Shown: positions 10,994 through 20,552, numbered from the stretch's first letter. The stretch: 64,000 nucleotides of DNA from Rhizobium tropici CIAT 899 (GCF_000330885.1 NC_020059.1:3501-67500), one strand, 5' to 3'. Numbers and translations: made by a program. The notes: generated by a model not told the origin, from the sequence alone.

Positions 10994-11125
10994 AAAAGCT
11001 GTTTTTCCAGCGCGGAGGGCCGAGCCATGCTAGGCTTTCGGAAATCGATTGATGACACTGGTGAATAATTCGTTCATATATGACGTCATCGATCTCGTCT
11101 TTGAAAATGCAGGGAAGGAAAATCC

Positions 11126-11968
11126 ATGAAACTGTTGCGTGTTGGCGAAGTCGGCAAGGAAAAGCCGGCGCTTCTGGATAGCGACGGCAAGATCCGCGAT
11201 CTCTCCGCCCATGTCGCCGATATCGGCGGCGAGGCGATTTCGCCGGCAGGTCTGGCAAAGATTGCGGCCCTCGATCCGAAGAGCCTGCCGGAGTTGCCGG
11301 AAGGCCGCCTCGGCGCCTGCGTCGCCGGCACCGGCAAGTTCATCTGCATCGGCCTGAACTTCTCCGACCATGCTGCCGAAACCGGCGCCACCGTACCGCC
11401 GGAGCCGATCATCTTCATGAAGGCAAGCTCTGCTATCGTCGGCCCGAACGACAATGTGCTGATCCCGCGCGGTTCTGAAAAGACCGACTGGGAAGTCGAG
11501 CTCGGTGTCGTCATCGGCAAGAAGGCGAAATATGTCAGCGAAGCCGATGCGCTTGATTATGTCGCCGGTTACTGCGTTTCCCACGATGTCTCCGAGCGTG
11601 CCTTCCAGACCGAGCGTTCGGGACAGTGGACCAAGGGCAAGTCCTGCGACACCTTCGGTCCGATCGGCCCCTGGCTCGTCACCAAGGATGAGATTGCCGA
11701 TCCGCAAAATCTCGGCATGTGGCTGAAAGTCAACGGCAAGATGATGCAGAATGGCTCGACCAGGACCATGGTCTATGGCGTCGCCTATCTCGTCTCCTAT
11801 CTCAGCCAATTCATGTCGCTGCACCCGGGCGACGTCATCTCCACCGGCACGCCTCCCGGCGTCGGCATGGGCATGAAGCCGCCGCAGTACCTGAGGCCGG
11901 GCGATGTCGTCGAGCTCGGCATGGAAGGCCTTGGCACCCAACGCCAGACCTTCCTCGCAGATGCCTGA
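11126..11968 (+). CDS. Fumarylacetoacetate hydrolase (FAH) family protein
   Basis: 280-residue FAH-fold enzyme. It carries the core FICIGLNFSDHAAETGA and the metal-binding acidic triad region in DWEVELGVVIGKKAKYV, then GYCVSHDVSERAFQ, KSCDTFGPIGPWLV and STGTPPGVGMGMKPP. This arrangement matches 2-keto-4-pentenoate hydratase / ureidoglycolate lyase-like members that split or hydrate acylpyruvates. The start follows GGAAGGA (11114-11120). A 10-bp palindrome ATGACGTCAT at 11080-11089 lies 37 bp upstream and could be an operator. Exact substrate unknown. Confidence 0.9.
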   Translation: MKLLRVGEVGKEKPALLDSDGKIRDLSAHVADIGGEAISPAGLAKIAALDPKSLPELPEGRLGACVAGTGKFICIGLNFSDHAAETGATVPPEPIIFMKASSAIVGPNDNVLIPRGSEKTDWEVELGVVIGKKAKYVSEADALDYVAGYCVSHDVSERAFQTERSGQWTKGKSCDTFGPIGPWLVTKDEIADPQNLGMWLKVNGKMMQNGSTRTMVYGVAYLVSYLSQFMSLHPGDVISTGTPPGVGMGMKPPQYLRPGDVVELGMEGLGTQRQTFLADA

Positions 11969-12004
11969 GCTCAGGAACTTTAACCTTTCGAGATCATTCT
12001 TGAT

Positions 12005-12035
12005 GCCGGGGAAGCAATTCTCCGGCGTTTTTTAT
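12005..12035 (+). terminator. Terminator after the FAH-family gene
   Basis: A 9-bp stem (GCCGGGGAA at 12005-12013 with TTCTCCGGC at 12018-12026, one G-U pair) closes a GCAA tetraloop and is followed by GTTTTTTAT. Confidence 0.85.
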
Positions 12036-12254
12036 AGATAAGAACCAATTGTAGTTATGTTGCTCTGCAGCAAAAACTGCTAGGTTGGATTATAGGAAGG
12101 ATGAGGATCGTGCCCGAGGAGCCATCATTATCCTGCTGCACCGCGCGACCGGAGGAGCGCCGCAGTGGAGGCAGCGACACGCAAAACGCGTGCGCTTCAA
12201 TGATTTAGGTGATTTGCGCGGCCCGGCGCCCGCATCACGAAAGGTAAAGCCCCC

Positions 12255-13532
12255 ATGTTTTATCAGTTTTATGAACTCAATCATGCCGCTCTCGCCCCTT
12301 TTCGCGCCGCGGCGGACATGATGCGCCTGGCCTATGCCAATCCCCTTAATCCCCTTTCGCATACGGTATTCGGCCGGACCTTGACGGCGAGCCTCGAGGT
12401 TTTCGAGCGCACCACCCGGCGCTATGGCAAGCCGGAATTCGGCCTGCCTGAAACCGAGATCGATGGCAAACGCGTCTCCGTGCACGAAAAGATCGTCTGG
12501 AAGAAGCCCTTCTGCAATCTCATCCATTTCGAGCGCAGCCTGCCCGCCGGCCATAGCGCCGATCCCCGCATCCTGATCGTCGCGCCGATGTCCGGCCACT
12601 ATGCGACGCTGCTGCGCGGCACCGTGGAAGCCCTGCTACCGGGCGCAGATGTCTACATCACCGACTGGATCGATGCCCGTATGGTGCCGATGACGGAAGG
12701 CACCTTCGATCTGGAGGATTATATCGATTATGTCATCGAGATGCTGCACCACCTCGGCCCGGATACGCATGTCGTCGCCGTCTGTCAGCCCTCGGTGCCG
12801 GTCTTGGCGGCGGCGGCCGTCATGGAGGCGGCGGGCGACCGCCTGGCGCCGTCGTCGATGACGCTGATGGGCGGCCCGATCGATACCCGCATCAATCCGA
12901 CTGCCGTCAACCAGCTTGCCAAGGAAAAGCCGCTGGAATGGTTTGCCGACAATGTCGTCATGAACGTGCCCTGGCCGCAGCCGGGCTTCATGCGGCCCGT
13001 CTATCCCGGCTTCCTGCAGCTTTCCGGTTTCATGTCGATGAACCTCGACCGCCATATGATCGCCCACAAGGACTTCTTCGTGCACCTCGTCAAGAATGAC
13101 GGCGAACCGGCCGAGAAGCACCGCGATTTCTACGACGAATATCTGGCTGTCATGGATCTGACGGCGGAATTCTATCTGCAGACGGTCGATCAGGTCTTCA
13201 TCAAACACGCGTTGCCCAAGGGCGAACTGATGCACCGCGGCGAACGTGTCGATACCTCCGCCATCCGCAACGTCGCGCTTCTGACCGTCGAAGGCGAAAA
13301 CGACGATATTTCCGGCGTCGGCCAGACGCATGCGGCACAGACCATATGCACCAATATCCCCGACCATATGCGCATGCACTATCTGCAGCCGGATGTCGGC
13401 CATTACGGCGTCTTTAACGGCTCGCGCTTCCGCCGCGAGATCGCGCCGCGCATCCTCACCTTCACCCGCGAGCATGCCCGTACCGGTCGGTCGGTTGTCA
13501 AGCGCGTCATCAAGGGCGGAAAGTCCGCCTGA
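12255..13532 (+). CDS. phaZ: Intracellular polyhydroxyalkanoate (PHB) depolymerase
   Basis: Mobilises stored poly-3-hydroxybutyrate granules inside the cell. 425 residues, the usual length of the intracellular PhaZ type. The nucleophile lies in VAVCQPSVPV (Cys177), as in the Ralstonia intracellular enzyme that uses Cys instead of Ser; the Asp and His of the triad are likely in EGENDDISGVG and DVGHYGVF. No signal peptide is present, in agreement with granule location. The ATG at 12255 follows GAAAGG. The 286 bp upstream hold the FAH terminator and no other gene. Stands alone. Confidence 0.93.
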   Translation: MFYQFYELNHAALAPFRAAADMMRLAYANPLNPLSHTVFGRTLTASLEVFERTTRRYGKPEFGLPETEIDGKRVSVHEKIVWKKPFCNLIHFERSLPAGHSADPRILIVAPMSGHYATLLRGTVEALLPGADVYITDWIDARMVPMTEGTFDLEDYIDYVIEMLHHLGPDTHVVAVCQPSVPVLAAAAVMEAAGDRLAPSSMTLMGGPIDTRINPTAVNQLAKEKPLEWFADNVVMNVPWPQPGFMRPVYPGFLQLSGFMSMNLDRHMIAHKDFFVHLVKNDGEPAEKHRDFYDEYLAVMDLTAEFYLQTVDQVFIKHALPKGELMHRGERVDTSAIRNVALLTVEGENDDISGVGQTHAAQTICTNIPDHMRMHYLQPDVGHYGVFNGSRFRREIAPRILTFTREHARTGRSVVKRVIKGGKSA

Positions 13533-13851
13533 GCGCAAGCAAAATCAACGGGATAGAGCGGTTCGGAGCTTGTTGAGGAGCCGAACCGTTCCCGCTGTGC
13601 AAACTATTAGCTTTTGTTGAATTATCCGGGCGGATTCAAGGACTTGTCCGATTCCACCTGGCGATCCCATTGAAGCCTCACGAAGAGGTTACCATCTCGA
13701 TTCCAGCGGTACCGCAGTGATCGGGCCGTTTACCGCGCCGCGCGTCCTTGGAACGCGCTGAGATGCAGGTAGAGCTTTAAAAACCGCGCAGAAGCCTGAC
13801 CATTGACCGGTATCGGTCGAGGGGCGATGCGCCGTGCGAGGATACCTGACA
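13533..13851. other. Intergenic region between phaZ and DUF2852
   Basis: 319 bp without a credible gene. It holds a hairpin just after phaZ (CGGTTCGG at 13559-13566 with CCGAACCG at 13581-13588, no T-run) and a smaller GC hairpin (GCGCGT at 13739 with ACGCGC ending at 13758). The rest shows nothing I can name. Confidence 0.5.
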
Positions 13852-14289
13852 ATGAATCAATCTGCATTGCTTCGCCCGGATTGGACTCCGGCTACTATTG
13901 CCCTGATGGTGCTTGGCTTCGTGGTCTTCTGGCCGCTGGGCTTTGCCATGCTCGCCTATATTCTCTTTGGAGAACGTCTGCGGGAATTCAAACGGGATGT
14001 AAACGAAAGGACCGACGGCATGTTTGCTGGCTGCGGACGTCATCGCAATCGTCATCGCCACTCCTTCTCCACCGGCAACGTCGCCTTTGACGACTGGCGC
14101 AAGGCCGAACTTGAGCGCCTCGAAGAGGAGCGCCGCAAGCTGGACGAGATGCGCGCCGAGTTCGACACCTATGTCCGCGAGCTGCGCCGTGCCAAGGATC
14201 AGGATGAGTTCGACCGTTTCATGCGCGAGCGCAACAACGTCAAGCGCAATGACAATGGCGGCTCGCCGACCGAATTCCAGACGCCGTGA
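13852..14289 (+). CDS. DUF2852 domain protein, membrane-anchored with coiled coil
   Basis: 145-residue protein typical of Rhizobiales, with one transmembrane helix at about residues 14-38 (IALMVLGFVVFWPLGFAML), then a basic His/Arg-rich loop (CGRHRNRHRHSF) and a charged helical segment from about residue 74 to 125 rich in Glu, Arg and Leu, probably a coiled coil. The start is placed at ATG 13852, 9 bases after GAGGA, giving the usual MNQSALLRPDW; an in-frame ATG 18 bases upstream is less likely. Function unknown. Confidence 0.85.
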   Translation: MNQSALLRPDWTPATIALMVLGFVVFWPLGFAMLAYILFGERLREFKRDVNERTDGMFAGCGRHRNRHRHSFSTGNVAFDDWRKAELERLEEERRKLDEMRAEFDTYVRELRRAKDQDEFDRFMRERNNVKRNDNGGSPTEFQTP

Positions 14290-14311
14290 CGGCAGCTCCG
14301 TCACGAGGTCG

Positions 14312-14340
14312 AAACCGGCATCATCCGATGCCGGTTTTTC
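14312..14340 (+). terminator. Terminator after DUF2852
   Basis: Perfect 11-bp stem AAACCGGCATC (14312-14322) with GATGCCGGTTT (14327-14337), a 4-base loop, and a T-run (TTTTTC). Confidence 0.88.
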
Positions 14341-14378
14341 TTTGCCAGAAACACTCGCGAATCATATAAAACTGCCTC

Positions 14379-15140
14379 ATGTTTCCGCTGCTTTCCAGAT
14401 CCCGCAAACCGCAAGCCAAGTTGGCCGCGCCGGAAACGCGCACGCTTGACGTCGCCGGCCGGCTGATGCCGCTGACGATCCGCCAGCACGAGCGCGCGAC
14501 GCGCATCACGCTCCGGATCGAGCCCGGCGGCAGGTCGCTGAAGATGACCATTCCACGTGGGTTGGCGGCACGCGAGGTCAATGCCTTCCTCGACCGGCAT
14601 CAGGGCTGGCTGCTGACGAAGCTCGCGAAATTCTCGGTCGACAGCAGCCTGCGCAGCGGTAGCGAAATCCTGCTGCGCGGCGTGCGCCATCGGATCGAGC
14701 ATACCGGCACCCTGCGCGGTCTCACCGAAGCCATTATCGTCGAGGGCGTTCCGGTGCTGCGTGTCAGCGGCCTGCCGGAACATGCCGGCCGCCGCATCGC
14801 CACCTTCCTCAAGAAGGAGGCGCGCGCCGATCTGGAAAAGCTTGTGGCTGTCCACGCCAAGGCCATTCGCGCCAGTGTCACGTCCATCACCATGAAGGAT
14901 ACCCGCAGCCGCTGGGGCTCCTGTTCCTCGCAAGGGAATCTAAGCTTCTCCTGGCGCATCGTCATGGCGCCGCCATTGGTCATCGATTACCTCGCCGCCC
15001 ATGAGGTCGCGCATTTGCGCGAAATGAACCACGGCCCGCGCTTCTGGGCGCTCTGCCGCAAGCTCTGCCCCGACATGGACGAGGCCAAGGCCTGGCTGAA
15101 GCGCCACGGCAGCCAGCTGCACGCGATCGATTTTGATTGA
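14379..15140 (+). CDS. YgjP/SprT-like zinc metallopeptidase (M48/DUF45 family)
   Basis: 253-residue protein of the YgjP-like metallopeptidase family. The C-terminal zinc motif is HEVAHLREMNH (HExxH with a downstream His), preceded by TRSRWGSCSSQGNLSFSWR, the family signature. The N-terminal half is a beta-rich region starting with ITLRIEPGGRSLKMTIPRG. No signal peptide, so cytosolic. The physiological substrate is unknown. Stands between the DUF2852 terminator and the convergent HxlR gene. Confidence 0.9.
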   Translation: MFPLLSRSRKPQAKLAAPETRTLDVAGRLMPLTIRQHERATRITLRIEPGGRSLKMTIPRGLAAREVNAFLDRHQGWLLTKLAKFSVDSSLRSGSEILLRGVRHRIEHTGTLRGLTEAIIVEGVPVLRVSGLPEHAGRRIATFLKKEARADLEKLVAVHAKAIRASVTSITMKDTRSRWGSCSSQGNLSFSWRIVMAPPLVIDYLAAHEVAHLREMNHGPRFWALCRKLCPDMDEAKAWLKRHGSQLHAIDFD

Positions 15141-15239
15141 GCATGCTGTTCGGGTCGATTGAAGGCGCTCAAACCCGGCCGTGAGCCGATAGCGGCATGT
15201 TGCACGAGTAAATATCTCTGCTCCTCGCCCGGGAACGAT

Positions 15240-15671
15240 TCATTCCGGCCCCGCAATGCGGATCCGGCGCGTTCCGATGGGAGCCCCCGTCGCACGGTCA
15301 ATCGTGACGGCATCGATCTCCGATCCAGTTTCAGCGTCGAAGAAGCGGGTCACGCCGTCGCTTGGGCGATGCTTGCGCCCCCATGCCCCGATTGCAAACA
15401 GGACCGGCAGAAAATCCTGACCAGCCGCCGTCAGCACATATTCATCACGCGGAGGCCGCTCGGAGTAGCGGCGTTTCTCCAGCAGGCCGTCTTCCGTAAG
15501 TGCGGATAGCCGGGCGGTCAGCATCGTCGGCGCGATGCCGAGGCTCTTGCGAAACTCGTCAAAGCGGGTGAGCCCTGCATGGGCGTCCCGCATGATGAGC
15601 ATGCTCCACGCATCACCCACCAATGCGAGGCTGCGGGCGATCAGACATGGCTGGTTCGAAAGATTCTTCAT
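15240..15671 (-). CDS. HxlR family transcriptional regulator
   Basis: 143-residue winged-helix protein. The HxlR core is complete: ARSLALVGDAWSMLIMRDAH, then FDEFRKSLGIAPTMLTARLSALTEDGLLEKRRYSERPPRDEYVLTAAG. The family's conserved Cys9 is present in NQPCLIARSL; in some members this residue senses quinones or electrophiles. It is divergent from an SDR and an NADP-dependent oxidoreductase, and the shared 89-bp gap holds a direct repeat, so it most likely represses these neighbours and itself. Confidence 0.92.
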   Translation of the reverse strand: MKNLSNQPCLIARSLALVGDAWSMLIMRDAHAGLTRFDEFRKSLGIAPTMLTARLSALTEDGLLEKRRYSERPPRDEYVLTAAGQDFLPVLFAIGAWGRKHRPSDGVTRFFDAETGSEIDAVTIDRATGAPIGTRRIRIAGPE

Positions 15672-15682
15672 GTCGATATCTT

Positions 15683-15716
15683 TTTGATAGTGACTTACTA
15701 CTGATTTGATAGTAAC
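15683..15716. promoter_or_regulatory. Direct-repeat operator candidate for the HxlR regulator
   Basis: TTTGATAGTGAC at 15683-15694 and TTTGATAGTAAC at 15705-15716 differ at one base and are 22 bp apart (two helical turns), in the gap between the HxlR gene and the SDR gene. Two tandem sites one face apart suit a dimeric winged-helix regulator. Confidence 0.5.
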
Positions 15717-15760
15717 AGAATGTTCATCGATGTTCCACGTGAAAATGAAAGCGAAGACCG

Positions 15761-16576
15761 ATGAGTAAGACAGAACGCGGCGTCGCCCTCGTCACGGGCG
15801 CCTCTTCCGGTATTGGGCGAGTGACCGCGCAGGCGCTACGGCGCGAGGGATACAAAGTATTTGGAACCAGCCGGAAACCGTTGGCCGACGCTCCCGACGG
15901 CGTTTCGATGCTGGTCTGTGATGTCACGGACGATAAATCCGTGCAGGCGGCAGTCGATGATATAATGGTCCGCGCCGGAAGGATCGATCTGCTCGTCAAC
16001 AATGCGGGAATTGGATTGCTTGGCGGCGCCGAGGAATCCTCCGTGGCACAGGCGAGGGCACTTTTCGATGTCAACGTCTTCGGCGTTCTGCGCGTGACGA
16101 ACGCGATCCTGCCTGTAATGAGACGGCAGAGGAAAGGCAGAATCGTCAATATCAGCTCCATCCTCGGGCTGATTCCTGCGCCCTACAATGCACTCTATGC
16201 ATCGACAAAACATGCCCTAGAGGGATATTCCGAATCTCTCGACCACGAAGTCCGCACGCAAGGCATACGCGTCGTCCTCGTCGAACCAGGTGTTACCCGT
16301 ACCGCCTTCGAAGAGAACATCACGCGGCCGGATCGACCGCTCTCTCCGTACGATAAAGCTCGCGCCGATGCGGAAAAGCTGATGCGTGAGATCGTCGAGA
16401 GAGGGGATGCGCCCGAGGTGGTCGCCGACATGGTGGTCAAAGCCGCCAACGCCGCATCGCCTAAGAGACGCTATACCGCAGGCAAGATGGCAAAGCAGGT
16501 TCACTTCATACGCCGTTTTCTCCCCGAAGCGTTCGTCGACAAAAACCTGCGCAAGTTCAACGGGCTTCCCGCCTGA
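15761..16576 (+). CDS. Short-chain dehydrogenase/reductase
   Basis: 271-residue classical SDR. The Rossmann motif is TGASSGIG (residues 11-18), NNAGIGLLGG follows, and the catalytic pair is in YNALYASTKHALEGYSESL, with Ser in NISSILG. An Arg after the glycine motif region (GTSRKP) suggests NADP(H). Members this close often act on lipophilic carbonyls. It is the first of two genes divergent from the HxlR regulator; the oxidoreductase gene follows 71 bp later. Substrate unknown. Confidence 0.92.
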   Translation: MSKTERGVALVTGASSGIGRVTAQALRREGYKVFGTSRKPLADAPDGVSMLVCDVTDDKSVQAAVDDIMVRAGRIDLLVNNAGIGLLGGAEESSVAQARALFDVNVFGVLRVTNAILPVMRRQRKGRIVNISSILGLIPAPYNALYASTKHALEGYSESLDHEVRTQGIRVVLVEPGVTRTAFEENITRPDRPLSPYDKARADAEKLMREIVERGDAPEVVADMVVKAANAASPKRRYTAGKMAKQVHFIRRFLPEAFVDKNLRKFNGLPA

Positions 16577-16647
16577 TAACCTCCATTGCCGAATGCGGCG
16601 TCTTCGATGCCCGGCTATTCGCTACCCTGGAAACGAAAGTCAGTCCC

Positions 16648-17649
16648 ATGAAAGCATTTCTGATCGATCGCTATGCGAAAGGTGGCGCTCTTCGGTTCGG
16701 TGAAAGCCCGGTGCCGGAGTTGCGAGAAAATGATGTGATGGTGGAGGTTCATGCCGCCAGCGTGAACCCTCTTGATGCCAAAATCAGAGATGGCGAGTTC
16801 AAGCTCATCCTGCCTTATCGGCTTCCGCTCATCCTCGGCAACGATGTCGCGGGCGTCGTCGTCCGGGTCGGCTCCAGTGTCCGTGGCTTCAAGCCGGGCG
16901 ACGAAGTTTATGCGCGCCCGGCCCAGGATCGCATCGGCACATTCGCGGAGTTCATCGCGATGAACGAAGCTGACGTGGCGCTCAAGCCGCAGAACCTGAC
17001 GATGGAAGAGGCGGCGTCGGTGCCGCTCGTTGCGTTGACCGCCTGGCAGGCGCTTGTCGAGAAGGCAAAACTGAGGAAGGGGCAAAAGGTACTCATCCAT
17101 GCGGGCTCGGGTGGCGTGGGAACGGTCGCCATCCAGCTCGCCAAATACCTTGGAGCGCATGTTGCGACGACGACGAGCGCAGCCAATGTCGATCTCGTCA
17201 AAAGCCTCGGAGCCGACGTCGTCGTCGACTACAAGAAAGATGATTTCGAAAAGGTATTGCAGGGTTACGACGTCGTGCTGAGCAGCCTTGGCAAGGATAC
17301 GCTGGAGAAATCGCTTCGTGTCCTGAAGCCGGGTGGGAAGCTCATCTCAATTTCCGGTCCGCCGGACGCGGCATTTGCCAGGCAGAATGGTTCCGGATGG
17401 TTGTTTCAGCTGCTCATGGGGCTGTTGAGCTTCGGCATTCGGAGAAAATCAAAACGTCGTGGCGTCAGCTATTCGTTCCTCTTCATGGCCGCGAACGGTG
17501 TACAGCTCGGCAAGATCGCCTCTTTGATAGAGGCGGGGGCCATAAGAGTGGTTGTTGATCGGATATTCCCGTTCCAGAACACGAATGAGGCGCTGGCCTA
17601 TGTCGAGACCGGTCGCGCCAAAGGCAAGGTCGTGATCGCCGTAAAGTAA
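16648..17649 (+). CDS. NADP-dependent quinone oxidoreductase-like MDR protein
   Basis: 333-residue medium-chain reductase of the zinc-free quinone oxidoreductase group. The GroES-like half has the segment PLILGNDVAGVVVRVG, and the nucleotide site is HAGSGGVGTVAIQLAKYLGA. The catalytic-zinc Cys and His of alcohol dehydrogenases are absent. With the SDR and the HxlR regulator it forms a likely reactive-carbonyl or quinone detoxification unit (inferred from context). The start at 16648 is the ATG giving MKAFLIDRYAKGG. Confidence 0.92.
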   Translation: MKAFLIDRYAKGGALRFGESPVPELRENDVMVEVHAASVNPLDAKIRDGEFKLILPYRLPLILGNDVAGVVVRVGSSVRGFKPGDEVYARPAQDRIGTFAEFIAMNEADVALKPQNLTMEEAASVPLVALTAWQALVEKAKLRKGQKVLIHAGSGGVGTVAIQLAKYLGAHVATTTSAANVDLVKSLGADVVVDYKKDDFEKVLQGYDVVLSSLGKDTLEKSLRVLKPGGKLISISGPPDAAFARQNGSGWLFQLLMGLLSFGIRRKSKRRGVSYSFLFMAANGVQLGKIASLIEAGAIRVVVDRIFPFQNTNEALAYVETGRAKGKVVIAVK

Positions 17650-17759
17650 CCGCAAACTGTTGTTTCAAGCGGCCGTTGCGTGGGTCACGGGCTGAAAAAC
17701 CGCGGTTGACCGTCGCCTTTAGGCTCGACTCTTTCCAATTTTCGTGTCACTCCGCTGCC

Positions 17760-18434
17760 ATGAACCCCGATATCAAAATTTGTGGTCTGAAGACGCCGGA
17801 AGCGGTGGATCGTGCTCTTGAGCGCGGTGCTACCCATATCGGCTTCATCTTCTTCGAAAAAAGCCCGCGCTATATCGAGCCCGATCTCGCCGGCGCGCTC
17901 GCCGAGCGTGCCCGCGGCAAGGCCAAGGTCGTTGCCGTCACGGTCGATCCCACCAATGACGATCTCGACGAGATCATGGCGCTGGTGAAGCCCGATATGT
18001 TGCAGCTCCATGGCCACGAAAGCCCGGAGCGTGTGCTGACCATCAAGGCAGTCCATAATGTCCCCGTCATGAAGGCCATGTCGGTGCGCGATGCCGATGA
18101 TCTGAAGCGGGTGGAATCCTATATCGGCATTGCCGACCGCTTTCTCTTCGATGCCAAGCCGCCGGCCGGCTCTGTGCTGCCGGGCGGAAACGGCGTATCC
18201 TTCGATTGGAGCCTGATGAGCTGGCTAGACGATCGGGTGGATTACATGCTCTCGGGCGGTGTCAACAAGGATAATGTCGCCGAGGCGCTGGCTTGCACCA
18301 AAGCCAGCGGTATCGATCTTTCCTCCGCGCTGGAAAGTGCGCCGGGCGTGAAGGATCTAGGCAAGATCGACCAGTTTTTCGACGCTTTTGCAGAAGCATG
18401 CCTGCCGGAACCGGCAGCAGGGAGTAGAAAGTGA
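17760..18434 (+). CDS. trpF: Phosphoribosylanthranilate isomerase
   Basis: Third dedicated step of tryptophan synthesis, an Amadori rearrangement giving CdRP. 224 residues, a single TIM barrel. [15 protein letters not shown] carries the catalytic Cys of the first strand; the second catalytic residue (Asp) lies in [14 protein letters not shown]; the phosphate site is [12 protein letters not shown] place the start at ATG 17760 (MNPDIKICG); an upstream in-frame ATG would add 28 residues unlike the family. The stop overlaps the trpB GTG (GTGA), so trpF and trpB are coupled. Confidence 0.95.
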   Translation: MNPDIKICGLKTPEAVDRALERGATHIGFIFFEKSPRYIEPDLAGALAERARGKAKVVAVTVDPTNDDLDEIMALVKPDMLQLHGHESPERVLTIKAVHNVPVMKAMSVRDADDLKRVESYIGIADRFLFDAKPPAGSVLPGGNGVSFDWSLMSWLDDRVDYMLSGGVNKDNVAEALACTKASGIDLSSALESAPGVKDLGKIDQFFDAFAEACLPEPAAGSRK

Positions 18435-19645
18435 ACCAGACGCCCAAACCCAATTCCTTCCGCTCCGGCCCCGATGAGGATGGCCGTTTCGGTATTTACG
18501 GCGGTCGTTTCGTTGCCGAAACGCTCATGCCGCTGATCCTGGACCTGCAGGAGGAATGGGCGAAGGCGAAGGATGATCCGGCCTTTCAGGCGGAGCTGAA
18601 GTCTCTCGGCACGCATTATATCGGCCGACCGAGCCCGCTCTACTTTGCCGAGCGCCTGACGGCAGAGCTTGGCGGCGCGAAGATCTACTTCAAGCGCGAA
18701 GAGCTGAACCATACCGGTTCGCACAAGATCAACAACTGCATCGGCCAGATCCTGCTCGCCAAGCGCATGGGCAAGACCCGCATCATCGCTGAAACCGGCG
18801 CCGGCCAGCACGGCGTCGCATCCGCGACCGTGGCCGCCCGTTTCGGCCTGCCTTGCGTCGTCTACATGGGCGCGACCGATGTCGAACGCCAGGCGCCGAA
18901 CGTCTTCCGCATGAAGCTCTTGGGCGCCGAGGTCATCCCGGTAACGGCCGGCAGCGGCACGCTCAAGGACGCCATGAACGAAGCCCTTCGTGATTGGGTC
19001 ACCAACGTCGAAGACACCTATTACCTGATCGGCACGGCCGCCGGCCCGCATCCCTATCCGGAAATGGTCCGCGATTTTCAGGCCGTGATCGGCACCGAAG
19101 CCCGCGCGCAGATACTGGAGGCCGAAGGCCGCCTGCCGGATCTCGTCGTTGCGGCCGTCGGCGGCGGCTCGAATGCCATCGGCATCTTCCATCCCTTCCT
19201 CGATGACGAGAGCGTCAAGATCGTCGGCGTCGAAGCAGGCGGCAAGGGTCTCCAGGGCGACGAACACTGCGCCTCGATCACTGCCGGTTCGCCCGGCGTG
19301 CTGCATGGCAACCGCACCTACCTGCTGCAGGATGGCGATGGCCAGATCAAGGAAGGTCATTCGATTTCGGCCGGCCTCGATTATCCCGGCATTGGCCCGG
19401 AGCATTCCTGGCTGAACGATATCGGCCGCGCCGAATATGTGCCGATCATGGACCATGAGGCGCTCGAAGCCTTCCAGACGCTGACGCGCCTCGAAGGCAT
19501 CATCCCGGCGCTCGAGCCGAGCCATGCGCTCGCCGAAGTGATCAAGCGTGCCCCGAAGATGGGCAAGGACGAGATCATCCTGATGAACCTCTCCGGCCGT
19601 GGTGACAAGGATATCTTCACCGTCGGCAAGATTCTGGGAATGTGA
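18431..19645 (+). CDS. trpB: Tryptophan synthase beta chain
   Basis: Condenses indole with serine using PLP. 404 residues. The PLP lysine is in [14 protein letters not shown], the glutamate-containing [11 protein letters not shown] is in place, and the phosphate loop is [11 protein letters not shown]. It starts with GTG at 18431, overlapping the trpF stop. It is followed 10 bp later by trpA, so the two synthase subunits are made together. Confidence 0.98.
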   Translation: MNQTPKPNSFRSGPDEDGRFGIYGGRFVAETLMPLILDLQEEWAKAKDDPAFQAELKSLGTHYIGRPSPLYFAERLTAELGGAKIYFKREELNHTGSHKINNCIGQILLAKRMGKTRIIAETGAGQHGVASATVAARFGLPCVVYMGATDVERQAPNVFRMKLLGAEVIPVTAGSGTLKDAMNEALRDWVTNVEDTYYLIGTAAGPHPYPEMVRDFQAVIGTEARAQILEAEGRLPDLVVAAVGGGSNAIGIFHPFLDDESVKIVGVEAGGKGLQGDEHCASITAGSPGVLHGNRTYLLQDGDGQIKEGHSISAGLDYPGIGPEHSWLNDIGRAEYVPIMDHEALEAFQTLTRLEGIIPALEPSHALAEVIKRAPKMGKDEIILMNLSGRGDKDIFTVGKILGM

Positions 19646-19655
19646 GTTAGACGCC

Positions 19656-20495
19656 ATGACCGCACGTATGGACAAACGCTTCGCCGCTTTGAAGACTGAA
19701 GGCCGCCCGGCACTCGTCACCTATTTCATGGGCGGCGATCCCGATTACGAGACCTCGCTCGGCATCATGAAGGCGCTGCCGGAAGCCGGCGCCGACGTCA
19801 TCGAGCTTGGCATGCCCTTTTCCGATCCCATGGCCGACGGCCCGGCGATCCAGCTTGCCGGCCAGCGTGCGCTTAAGGCCGGCCAGACGCTGAAGAAGAC
19901 GCTGCAGCTCGCCGCCGATTTCCGCGAAGTCGATACTGATACGCCGATCGTGATGATGGGCTATTACAATCCGATCTACATCTACGGCGTCGAAAAATTC
20001 CTCGACGATGCGATCGCTGCCGGCATCGACGGCCTGATCGTCGTCGACCTGCCGCCGGAAATGGATGACGAGCTTTGCATTCCGGCCATTCGCAAGGGCA
20101 TCAATTTCATCCGCCTGGCAACGCCGACCACCGATGACAAGCGCCTGCCGACGGTTCTGAAGAACACGACCGGTTTCGTCTACTACGTCTCGATGAACGG
20201 TATCACGGGTTCGGCGTTGCCCGACCCGTCGCTGGTCTCGGGTGCCGTCGAGCGCATCAAGCAGCATACCGGTCTGCCGGTCTGCGTTGGTTTCGGCGTC
20301 AAGACGGCCGAACACGCCAAGCTGATCGGCGCGTCCGCCGATGGCGTTGTCGTCGGCACCGCGATCGTCAACCAGATCGCCACCAGCCTCACCAAGGACG
20401 GCAAGGCAACAGCAGACACCATCCAGGCTGTCGCCACCCTGGTGCGCGGCCTGTCAACGGGAACACGTTCTGCCCGCCTTGTTGCCGCCGAATAG
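19656..20495 (+). CDS. trpA: Tryptophan synthase alpha chain
   Basis: Cleaves indole-3-glycerol phosphate to indole, which is channelled to TrpB. 279 residues. The catalytic Glu is in [16 protein letters not shown] and the catalytic Asp in [11 protein letters not shown]; the phosphate site is [11 protein letters not shown] with GVVVGTAIV. The ATG at 19656 gives [13 protein letters not shown], the usual rhizobial start. Confidence 0.97.
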   Translation: MTARMDKRFAALKTEGRPALVTYFMGGDPDYETSLGIMKALPEAGADVIELGMPFSDPMADGPAIQLAGQRALKAGQTLKKTLQLAADFREVDTDTPIVMMGYYNPIYIYGVEKFLDDAIAAGIDGLIVVDLPPEMDDELCIPAIRKGINFIRLATPTTDDKRLPTVLKNTTGFVYYVSMNGITGSALPDPSLVSGAVERIKQHTGLPVCVGFGVKTAEHAKLIGASADGVVVGTAIVNQIATSLTKDGKATADTIQAVATLVRGLSTGTRSARLVAAE

Positions 20496-20499
20496 TTTC

Positions 20500-20552
20500 C
20501 CCATATAGGCCTCTCATCAATCCCCTGCGGATTGAGGGGAAAAGCCTATGGG
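20500..20552 (+). other. Extended hairpin between trpA and accD
   Basis: CCCATATAGGC (20500-20510) pairs with GCCTATGGG (20544-20552) with a 2-base bulge, enclosing a second stem TCAATCC (20517-20523) / GGATTGA (20529-20535). There is no terminal T-run, so it is not a classic terminator. It could be an attenuator, a processing site or an mRNA stabiliser. Confidence 0.5.

Noticed and set aside
18242..19720. Open frame of 492 codons opposite trpB
   Set aside because: Same cause: third-position GC bias of trpB. Low-complexity, no motif, no ribosome binding site of note.
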